Part shown: one piece after another, positions 1-5,533 of the stretch
Numbering within the stretch: position 1 is the stretch's first letter
Layout of the letters: the number at the start of each line of letters is the position of its first letter
Origin: Geodermatophilaceae bacterium
Lineage (GTDB): Bacteria > Actinomycetota > Actinomycetes > Mycobacteriales > Geodermatophilaceae
DNA length: 9,508 nt
Direction of reading: 5' to 3'
Assembly (NCBI GenBank): GCA_013813215.1
Contig: JACCSC010000077.1
Coordinates: 1-9,508 of the forward strand
Made by a program: the position numbers and the translations under genes
The notes under the pieces: model-generated
Database searches by the model: none
What the model was told of the DNA's origin: nothing
The model's input: only the letters and a program-made list of their open reading frames with translations

Positions 1-28
1 ATATGGGGCTGAGGCTCGATCGCCTTTT

Positions 29-241
29 CTATTGGCCCCCTTTCTGTATGTAGGAACGCACGAACTCCTCGGCATTCTCCTCCAGCACCGAATCAATCTC
101 GTCGAGCATGGCGTCGACGTCTTCTGACAGTTTCTCGTGCCGCTCGGCGACCTCGGCGTCGACGGTCGCCTCGGCCTCGGGCGCGTCCTCCTCGCGCCGG
201 GTCGGCCGCTGCTGCTGGCCTCCCGCGTCCCTCGTGCTCAT
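29..241 (-). CDS. pup: Prokaryotic ubiquitin-like protein Pup (GGQ-ending form)
   Basis: Pup is the small, largely disordered protein tag that marks actinobacterial proteins for the proteasome; PafA joins its C-terminal Glu to substrate lysines and the Mpa coiled coil binds its helical middle. The product is 70 residues, close to the usual 60-70. The N-terminal third is polar and rich in Gln, Arg and Glu. The family signature occupies the C-terminal half: HEKLSEDVDAMLDEIDSVLE, then ENAEEFVRSYIQKGGQ. The last residue is Gln, so this is the precursor that Dop must deamidate to Glu. I chose the ATG at 239-241 because an AAGGGGAG ribosome site lies 4 nt upstream (246-253) and MSTRDAGGQQ is a typical Pup start; the open frame runs on into dop but has no Pup-like sequence there. 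It lies 59 bp downstream of dop. Confidence is very high. Confidence 0.98.
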   Translation of the reverse strand: MSTRDAGGQQQRPTRREEDAPEAEATVDAEVAERHEKLSEDVDAMLDEIDSVLEENAEEFVRSYIQKGGQ

Positions 242-270
242 GGCACTCCCCTTCACCGGCTGCTCACCTG

Positions 271-290
271 CCCGCGACAGTACCCGCGGG
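271..290 (-). promoter_or_regulatory. Stem-loop in the dop-pup intergenic gap
   Basis: A perfect 6-bp GC-only stem (CCCGCG / CGCGGG) encloses an 8-nt loop in the 59-bp gap between dop and pup. There is no T-run after it, so it is not a classical intrinsic terminator. The loop, read on the minus strand, contains TACTGT, which fits the loose actinobacterial -10 pattern TAnnnT and would start a transcript about 30 nt before the pup ATG, leaving the AAGGGGAG ribosome site intact. I see no good -35. It could be an RNA processing or attenuation element, a pup-specific promoter, or chance in GC-rich DNA. The structure is seen; the role is inferred. Confidence 0.3.
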
Positions 291-300
291 ACCGACAGAA

Positions 301-1815
301 CTAGCGCGCTCCGGTGAGGGTGTCGACCAGTTCCAAGGCCGTCTCGCAGTCGTCGAGCAGCTCCCCGACGTGGTCGCGGGTGCCCCGCAGTGGCTCCAGG
401 GTGGGGATGCGGACCAGCGACTCGCGGCCGACGTCGAAGATCACCGAGTCCCACGACGCCGCGGCGACGTGGCCCGGGTAACGGCGCAGGCACTCGCCAC
501 GGAAGTACGCCCGGGTGTCCATCGGCGCTCGCGTCATCCCGGTCACCACCGCGGCCGGGTCGACCAACGTCTGCATCGAACCACGGGCCACCAGCCGCTG
601 GTACAACCCGCGATCAGGCCGGATGTCGGCGTACTGCAGGTCCACCAGACCCAGCCGCGGACTGCCCCATCCGAGGCTGTCGCGGGAGCGGAAGCCCTCC
701 AGCAGCCGCAGCTTGGCCACCCAGTCCAACTCGTCGGCACACAGCATCGGATCCCGCTCCAGCCGCCCCAGCACGGCCTCCCACCGGTCCAGCACAGCCG
801 TGGTCTGGGCATCGGCGTCGGCGCCGAACCGTTCGGCGACGTACGCCCGGGCCAGCGCGAGGTACTCGCACTGCAGCTGCACGGCGGTCATCCGCCGGCC
901 GTCACGCATCCGCAACGACACCTGCAGCGTCGGATCGTGCGAGATGGCCCGCAACGTGGCCACCGGCTCCTCGACGGTCAGGTCGATCCTGATCGCGTCG
1001 TCCTCGATCATGGCCAGGACGAGCGCCGTGGTACCGACCTTCAGGAAGGTCGAGACCTCGGACAGATTGGCGTCGCCGATGATCACGTGCAGCCGGCGGT
1101 ACTTCTCGGCGTCGGCGTGCGGCTCGTCGCGGGTGTTGATGATCGGCCGCTTGAGGGTTGTCTCCAGCCCGACCTCGACTTCGAAGAAGTCCGCCCGCTG
1201 GGAGATCTGGAACCCCTCGTCGCGCCCGTCCTGTCCGATGCCGACCCGGCCGGCTCCGCACACGACCTGCCGGGTGACGAAGAACGGCGTCAGGTGCCGC
1301 ACGATCTCCGCGAACGGCGTCGCCCGGCTCATCAGGTAGTTCTCGTGGGCGCCGTAGGAAGCACCCTTGTTGTCGGTGTTGTTCTTGTACAGCTGGATCG
1401 TCGGCTGACCCGGCACGCTCGCCGCCCGGCGGGCCGCCTCGGCCATCACGAGTTCACCTGCCTTGTCCCAGAGCACCAGGTCCAGCGGCGTGGTGACCTC
1501 GGGCGTGGAGTACTCCGGGTGCGCGTGGTCGACGTACAGTCGGGCGCCGTTGGTGAGGATGACGTTGGCCAGGCCGGCGTCGTCGTCGAGGTCGGTGTGA
1601 TCCAGCGCGTTGGCCGGGGACAGGTCGAAGCCGCGAGCGTCGCGTAGCGGGGACTCCTCGTCGAAGTCCCAGCGGGTCCGGCGCAGCCGCGGTGCGTCGG
1701 CCACCGCCCAGGCGTTGACGATCTGCGAGGACAGCAGCATCGGGTTCGCGCTGGGCTGTCCCGGCACCGAGATGCCGTACTCGACCTCGGCCCCCATGAC
1801 CCGACGCACGGTCAT
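301..1815 (-). CDS. dop: Depupylase / Pup deamidase Dop
   Basis: Dop deamidates the C-terminal Gln of Pup to Glu and hydrolyses Pup from tagged proteins. It belongs with PafA to the carboxylate-amine ligase (glutamine synthetase-like) fold. The 504-residue length fits Dop. The N-terminus carries the metal-binding motif MGAEVEYG (Glu10). Residues about 47-82 form the Dop-specific loop, including SPLRDARGFDLSP, which PafA lacks. It is followed by LYVDHAHPEYSTPE, where Asp96 matches the catalytic Asp described near position 95 in Dop homologues. YKNNTDNKGASYGAHENY (143-160) is the conserved ATP/metal segment, and RADFFEVEVGLETTLKRPI and the HVIIGDANLSEVSTFLK block follow. The start is 19 bp after the mpa stop with no convincing ribosome site, suggesting reinitiation or coupling. 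The second Met, at residue 7, is an alternative start. PafA is excluded by the loop and the position beside pup. Confidence 0.97.
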   Translation of the reverse strand: MTVRRVMGAEVEYGISVPGQPSANPMLLSSQIVNAWAVADAPRLRRTRWDFDEESPLRDARGFDLSPANALDHTDLDDDAGLANVILTNGARLYVDHAHPEYSTPEVTTPLDLVLWDKAGELVMAEAARRAASVPGQPTIQLYKNNTDNKGASYGAHENYLMSRATPFAEIVRHLTPFFVTRQVVCGAGRVGIGQDGRDEGFQISQRADFFEVEVGLETTLKRPIINTRDEPHADAEKYRRLHVIIGDANLSEVSTFLKVGTTALVLAMIEDDAIRIDLTVEEPVATLRAISHDPTLQVSLRMRDGRRMTAVQLQCEYLALARAYVAERFGADADAQTTAVLDRWEAVLGRLERDPMLCADELDWVAKLRLLEGFRSRDSLGWGSPRLGLVDLQYADIRPDRGLYQRLVARGSMQTLVDPAAVVTGMTRAPMDTRAYFRGECLRRYPGHVAAASWDSVIFDVGRESLVRIPTLEPLRGTRDHVGELLDDCETALELVDTLTGAR

Positions 1816-1834
1816 CGGTCGGGCCGGATGTGCC

Positions 1835-3601
1835 TCAGAGGTACTGGCCGGTGTTCGTCGCCGTGTCGATCGCCCGGCCGGCCTCGCTGCCCTTGCCCGA
1901 GATCAGCGTGCGGATGTAGACGATGCGCTCGCCCTTCTTGCCCGAGATCCGCGCCCAGTCGTCCGGGTTCGTCGTGTTCGGAAGGTCCTCGTTCTCCTTG
2001 AACTCGTCGATGCACGCGGTGAGCAGGTGCTGGACCCGCAGCCCCTTCTGGGCCGTGTCGAGCCAGTCCTTGATCGCCATCTTCTTCGCCCGGTCGACGA
2101 TGTTCTGGATCATGGCGCCGGAGTTGAAGTCCTTGAAGTACAGGATCTCCTTGTCCCCGTTGGCGTAGGTGACCTCGAGGAAGCGGTTCTCCTCCAGCTC
2201 GGTGTACATCCGCTCGACCGTGCTTTGGATCATCGCCTGGACGCACGCGACCCGGTTGCCCGCGTGCTCGGCCAGGTCGTCGGCGTGGATCGGCAGGTCG
2301 GTGATCAGGTACTTGCTGAAGATGTCGCGGGCCGCCTCGGCATCCGGGCGCTCGATCTTGATCTTCACGTCGAGCCGGCCGGGCCGCAGGATGGCTGGGT
2401 CGATCATGTCCTCGCGGTTGGAGGCGCCGATGACGATGACGTTTTCCAGGCCCTCGACGCCGTCGATCTCGCTCAACAACTGCGGGACGATCGTGTTCTC
2501 CACGTCGGAGGAGACCCCGCTGCCGCGGGTCCGGAAGATCGAGTCCATCTCGTCGAAGAAGACGATGACCGGCGTTCCTTCGCTGGCCTTCTCCCGCGCC
2601 CGCTGGAAGACGAGTCGGATGTGTCGCTCGGTCTCCCCGACGTACTTGTTCAGTAGCTCGGGGCCCTTGATGTTCAGGAAGTAGCTCTTCGCCTCGCCTG
2701 CGCCGCGGGCTTCGACCATCTGTTTGGACAGCGAGTTTGCCACCGCCTTGGCGATCAGCGTCTTGCCGCAGCCGGGCGGGCCGTACAGCAGGATCCCCTT
2801 GGGTGGGCGCAGCTTGTGCTCGCGGAACAGGTCGGCGTGCAGGAACGGCAGCTCCACGGCGTCGCGGATCGCCTCGATCTGCACCGCGAGCCCGCCGATG
2901 TCGGTGTAGTCGATGTCGGGGACCTCTTCGAGGACCAGCTCCTCGACCTCGCTCTTCGGGATCCGCTCGAAGACGTAGGACGAGCGCGGCTCCATCAGCA
3001 GCGAGTCACCGACCCGCAGCGGTGCCGAGAGCAGCGTGTCGGCCAGGTGCACGATCCGCTCGTCGTCGGTGTGCCCGACCACCAGGGCCCGGTCGCCGCC
3101 CTCGAGGATCTCCTTGAGCTGCACGACTTCCCCGGCCCGCTCAAAGCCCTTGGCGGCCACCACGTTCAGGGCCTCGTTGAGCATGACCTCCTGGCCGCGC
3201 TTGAGCTGGTCGGCCTGCACGTTCGGGGAGACCGACACCCGCAGCTTGCGGCCGCCGGAGAAGATGTCCACCGTGCCGTCGTCGTACGCCGTCAGGAACA
3301 CTCCGTAGCCGCTGGGCGGCTGGGCGAGCCGGTCGACCTCCTCCTTGAGGCTGATCAGCTGGTCGCGCGCGTCCCGAAGGGTCTCGGAGAGCTTGTCGTT
3401 GCGCTCGCTGAGGTACGCCGCCCGGCCCTGCGCCTCGGCGACCCGCTCTTCGAGCAGGTGTAGCTGGCGTGGCGAGTCCGCGACCCGCCGGCGCAGCAGC
3501 GCGATCTCCTCCTCCAGGAAGGAGACCTGCGCCAGCAACGCGTCGGCGTCCCGGTCGCGCCGCCGGGCGGGGCGCTCCGAGTCCTGCCCACTCATCGACA
3601 T
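1835..3601 (-). CDS. mpa: Proteasome-activating AAA+ ATPase Mpa/ARC
   Basis: This hexameric ATPase recognises Pup, unfolds the conjugate and feeds it into the 20S core. The 588-residue product shows the whole family layout. An N-terminal coiled coil (about 20-93, heptad-rich LLAQVSFLEEEIALLRRRV) binds Pup. Two OB-fold regions (about 97-225) follow. The AAA+ module has Walker A GPPGCGKT (274-281), the pore loop KYVGE (319-323), Walker B VIVFFDEMD (345-353), sensor GASN (392-395) and RPGRLD (406-411). The C-terminus is GQYL, with the penultimate Tyr that docks into the proteasome alpha ring. I chose the ATG at 3599-3601 because GGGAGGT lies 6 nt upstream (3608-3614); the ATG two codons later is possible. 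The open frame continues 28 codons further without family similarity. It is 112 bp downstream of trmI and 19 bp before dop. The name arc is used in other genera. Confidence 0.97.
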   Translation of the reverse strand: MSMSGQDSERPARRRDRDADALLAQVSFLEEEIALLRRRVADSPRQLHLLEERVAEAQGRAAYLSERNDKLSETLRDARDQLISLKEEVDRLAQPPSGYGVFLTAYDDGTVDIFSGGRKLRVSVSPNVQADQLKRGQEVMLNEALNVVAAKGFERAGEVVQLKEILEGGDRALVVGHTDDERIVHLADTLLSAPLRVGDSLLMEPRSSYVFERIPKSEVEELVLEEVPDIDYTDIGGLAVQIEAIRDAVELPFLHADLFREHKLRPPKGILLYGPPGCGKTLIAKAVANSLSKQMVEARGAGEAKSYFLNIKGPELLNKYVGETERHIRLVFQRAREKASEGTPVIVFFDEMDSIFRTRGSGVSSDVENTIVPQLLSEIDGVEGLENVIVIGASNREDMIDPAILRPGRLDVKIKIERPDAEAARDIFSKYLITDLPIHADDLAEHAGNRVACVQAMIQSTVERMYTELEENRFLEVTYANGDKEILYFKDFNSGAMIQNIVDRAKKMAIKDWLDTAQKGLRVQHLLTACIDEFKENEDLPNTTNPDDWARISGKKGERIVYIRTLISGKGSEAGRAIDTATNTGQYL

Positions 3602-3636
3602 CTCGCCACCTCCCGGCTGCTCAGGCGGACTGGGCC

Positions 3637-3644
3637 ACCCTATA
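3637..3644 (-). promoter_or_regulatory. Candidate -10 element upstream of mpa
   Basis: In the 112-bp gap between trmI and mpa the minus strand reads TATAGGGT, preceded by TG. This is the only AT-rich hexamer of promoter type in the gap, and its TAGGGT core fits the actinobacterial TAnnnT pattern. Transcription would start about 30 nt before the mpa ATG, upstream of the GGGAGGT ribosome site. The -35 position about 17 nt away reads CCGGAC, a weak match. It would let mpa-dop-pup be transcribed separately from trmI. The motif is seen; function is inferred. Confidence 0.35.
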
Positions 3645-3713
3645 CAGACGCGGAGCACCTCGTCCGGAGCATGCGTCCGGGACACTCCAGTCGTAACCGG
3701 GACGAAACCCGTG

Positions 3714-4550
3714 CTAGACCGCCGATTTCGCCGGTCGGCGCTGGCGGGCCGGCGCCGTCACCCCGTCGGCCAACCGGCGGGCGGTGACCAGGAAGGCGGT
3801 GTGCGCGACCATCCGGTGCTCAGGCCGTACGGCGAGGCCGACCACGTGCCAAGGGCGGACCAGCGTCTCGAACGCAGCGGGCTCCATGAAGGCTCCGTGC
3901 TCGCGCAGACCCTCGACCAGGCGGGACAGCTGGGTGACGGTGGCGACGTACCCGATGACGACGCCCCCGGGTCGCAGCGCCGTGGCAGCCGTGCCGATCA
4001 CCGCCCAGGGGTCGAGCATGTCCAGGACGACGCGGTCGACGTCGGTCACGTCGTTGTCGGCCAGCTCGCCGATCCGAAGTTCCCAGCGCGGGTGCACCCC
4101 GCCGAAGAAGCTCTCGACGTTGGCCCGTGCTGTCGCCGCGAAATCCTCCCGTCGCTCGTACGACACGAGGCTGCCCTGCTCGCCGACGGCACGCAGCAGC
4201 GCGCAGGTCAGCGCCCCCGACCCCGCGCCGGCCTCGATCACCCGGGCACCGGGGAACACGTCGCCCATCATCACGATCTGGCCGGCGTCCTTGGGGTAGA
4301 TCACTGCAGCACCGCGGGGCATCGACAGCACGTAGTCCGACAGCAGGGGACGGACCGCGAGGTACGCCGTACCGCTGGTGGACTGCACGACGATGCCCTC
4401 CGGGCGGCCGAGCAGGTCGTCGTGGGCGATCGCGCCGCGGTGGGTGTGGAAGGACTTCCCGGCCTCGAGCCGGACAGTGTGCAGCCGGCCCTTCGGGTCG
4501 GAGAGCTGGACCCGGTCTCCCGGCTCGAACGTGGGCGGCGGGCGGGTCAC
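3714..4550 (-). CDS. trmI: tRNA (adenine-58-N1)-methyltransferase TrmI
   Basis: TrmI is an SAM-dependent enzyme that makes m1A at position 58 in the tRNA T-loop, usually as a homotetramer. The 278-residue product matches the length of its mycobacterial homologue Rv2118c. An N-terminal beta-rich domain (FEPGDRVQLSDPKGR, then FHTHRGAIAHDDLLG) precedes SMPRGAAVIYPKDAGQIVM (76-94), a TrmI hallmark. SAM motif I is VIEAGAGSGALT (104-115), the acidic motif LDMLDPW lies at 176-182, and YVATVTQLSRLVEGL (201-215) and HTAFLVTARRL (250-260) complete the Rossmann domain. I chose the GTG at 4548-4550 because homologues begin just before the FEPGDRVQL-like segment. The frame stays open to 4637, but that part encodes no family sequence and would run through an inverted repeat. 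No Shine-Dalgarno is seen; a TAGGCT -10 box 7 nt before the GTG suggests a leaderless mRNA. Confidence 0.95.
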   Translation of the reverse strand: MTRPPPTFEPGDRVQLSDPKGRLHTVRLEAGKSFHTHRGAIAHDDLLGRPEGIVVQSTSGTAYLAVRPLLSDYVLSMPRGAAVIYPKDAGQIVMMGDVFPGARVIEAGAGSGALTCALLRAVGEQGSLVSYERREDFAATARANVESFFGGVHPRWELRIGELADNDVTDVDRVVLDMLDPWAVIGTAATALRPGGVVIGYVATVTQLSRLVEGLREHGAFMEPAAFETLVRPWHVVGLAVRPEHRMVAHTAFLVTARRLADGVTAPARQRRPAKSAV

Positions 4551-4557
4551 TCGCCGA

Positions 4558-4586
4558 AGCCTACGGCCCTCCCGTCGGCGATGATC
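4558..4586 (-). promoter_or_regulatory. Putative leaderless promoter of trmI
   Basis: On the minus strand, TAGGCT (4563-4558) fits the actinobacterial -10 pattern TAnnnT and is followed by 7 nt and then the trmI GTG, so the predicted transcript would begin at or next to the start codon. There is no ribosome site at normal distance; GGAGG occurs, but 17 nt upstream of the GTG. The -35 position, 17-18 nt above the -10, falls on GATCAT/TGATCA, inside the left arm of the inverted repeat at 4581-4627. That places the repeat where a repressor could block transcription. This is a motif-based inference. Confidence 0.45.
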
Positions 4587-4627
4587 ATGGACATCCGCCG
4601 GTCCTGGGCGGCGGATCCCATGATCAT
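4581..4627. repeat. Long inverted repeat between trmI and the divergent nuclease gene
   Basis: The left arm is ATGATCATGGACATCCGCC (4581-4599); the right arm (4610-4627) is the reverse complement of ATGATCATGGGATCCGCC. The arms match at 17 positions with one mismatch and one extra base, around a 10-nt centre. Each arm also contains the self-palindrome ATGATCAT. It lies in the 134-bp divergent intergenic region and overlaps the predicted -35 of trmI. It could be an operator for a dimeric or tetrameric regulator, a cruciform or RNA hairpin, or a dispersed extragenic palindrome. No T-run follows either arm, so a terminator is unlikely. The repeat is certain; the role is unknown. Confidence 0.85.
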
Positions 4628-4672
4628 GGCGGGACACGGTGTTGCAGCAGCGGAAGTGTCACCGGCCCGTCC

Positions 4673-4684
4673 TAGCCTGGGGGC
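4673..4684 (+). promoter_or_regulatory. Putative leaderless promoter of the RecB-family gene
   Basis: TAGCCT (4673-4678) fits TAnnnT and is followed by 6 nt and then the GTG start codon at 4685, the spacing expected when transcription begins at the first base of the start codon. The intervening GGGGGC is G-rich but sits too close to the GTG to be a normal ribosome site. No clear -35 is found at 16-19 nt; TTGCAG (4642-4647) is 25 nt away, which is too far. This arrangement mirrors the TAGGCT/GTG on the other side of the region. Confidence 0.4.
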
Positions 4685-5533
4685 GTGAGCGTGATCGAGA
4701 TTCCGACACCCGTGGTCGGGTCGCTGTCGCCCTCGCGTGCCGCGGACTTCAAGACCTGCCCGCTGATGTACCGGTTCCGGGTGATCGACCGGCTGGCCCA
4801 GCAACCCAACTCGGCCGCGACTCGCGGGACGCTGGTGCACAGCGTGCTGGAGCGGCTGTTCGACCTGCCGGCCGTGGCCAGGACGCCGGATGCGGCCCGC
4901 GCGCTGCTCCTACCGCAGTGGGACGAGCTGCGCACGGCGCTCCCGGAGCTCGACGCCCTGTTCGACGACCCGGCGCAGCTCGCGGCCTGGCTGGCGTCGG
5001 CTCGGGACCTGATCGACACCTACTTCACGTTGGAGGATCCCTCCCGCGTGCAGCCGGCCGAGCGTGAGCAGCTCGTCGAGGTCATGCTCGAGGACGGGCT
5101 GGTCCTGCGCGGGATCATCGATCGGCTGGACGTGGCCGCCACCGGCGAGATCCGGGTGGTCGACTACAAGACCGGCGCCAGCCCCCACGAGGCGTTCGAG
5201 GGCAGGGCGCTGTTCCAGATGAAGTTCTACGCGCTGGTCGTCTGGCGGCTGCGCGGCGTCGTGCCCCGCCAGCTGCGCTTGATGTACCTCGGGGACCGCG
5301 ACACCCTCACCTACACCCCCGACGAGGAGGAGCTGGTCCGCTTCGAGCGCAACCTGCGGGCGCTGTGGGCGGCCATCGAACTGGCCAGGGTGACCCGCGA
5401 CTTCCGGCCCAACCCGGGACGGCCGTGCGACTGGTGTGACTACCGGGCCCTGTGCCCGGCCTGGGGCGGCACTCCCCCGCCGTACCCGGAGCCGGAGTCG
5501 GAGTCGGACTCCCCTACCCTCCCGTCACGGTGA
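4685..5533 (+). CDS. RecB-family PD-(D/E)XK nuclease with Cas4-like cysteine cluster
   Basis: The 282-residue product is a stand-alone nuclease domain of the RecB/Cas4/AddB type, the kind that cuts single-stranded or duplex DNA ends with a divalent metal. Visible motifs are LSPSRAADFKTCPLMYRFR with Cys25, RGTLVHSVLERLF with His52 (motif I), GIIDRLD with Asp146, VVDYKTG with Asp160 and Lys162 (the D...DxK active site), and FQMKFYALVV (177-186), the QxxxY motif. Near the end CDWCDYRALC supplies Cys248, Cys251 and Cys257; with Cys25 this makes the four-cysteine set that holds a 4Fe-4S cluster in Cas4 and AddB. The tail is Pro/Glu/Ser-rich and looks disordered. No helicase domain or cas gene is nearby. 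It is a homologue of mycobacterial Rv2119, whose substrate I do not know. The gene probably has a leaderless GTG start and ends inside the 3' end of the convergent protease gene. Confidence 0.9.
   Translation: MSVIEIPTPVVGSLSPSRAADFKTCPLMYRFRVIDRLAQQPNSAATRGTLVHSVLERLFDLPAVARTPDAARALLLPQWDELRTALPELDALFDDPAQLAAWLASARDLIDTYFTLEDPSRVQPAEREQLVEVMLEDGLVLRGIIDRLDVAATGEIRVVDYKTGASPHEAFEGRALFQMKFYALVVWRLRGVVPRQLRLMYLGDRDTLTYTPDEEELVRFERNLRALWAAIELARVTRDFRPNPGRPCDWCDYRALCPAWGGTPPPYPEPESESDSPTLPSR

Noticed and set aside
1..28. A possible start of prcB or a terminator after pup.
   Set aside because: Only 28 bases remain; there is no start codon with coding support, and only a weak 4-bp AGGC/GCCT stem.
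370..1647. A 425-codon plus-strand open frame antisense to dop.
   Set aside because: It has low-complexity composition and no motifs; dop on the other strand has full-length family conservation.
3602..3685. A 28-codon N-terminal extension of Mpa.
   Set aside because: It would include the GGGAGGT ribosome site and candidate promoter, and homologues start near the chosen ATG.
4551..4637. A 29-codon N-terminal extension of TrmI from an ATG at 4637.
   Set aside because: It encodes Arg/His-rich sequence across the inverted repeat and has no counterpart at the TrmI N-terminus.
3345..4688. A 447-codon plus-strand open frame spanning the mpa 5' end, the gap and trmI.
   Set aside because: It lies antisense to two well-supported genes and the translation shows no domain.
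5486..5512. Short tandem GGAGTC-like repeats at the nuclease 3' end.
   Set aside because: They are too few and too short for a repeat array; they encode the acidic Pro/Glu/Ser tail.
4685..5533. A CRISPR-associated Cas4 reading for the nuclease.
   Set aside because: There is no CRISPR repeat array or other cas gene in the window, and the trmI neighbour fits the Rv2119-like family.
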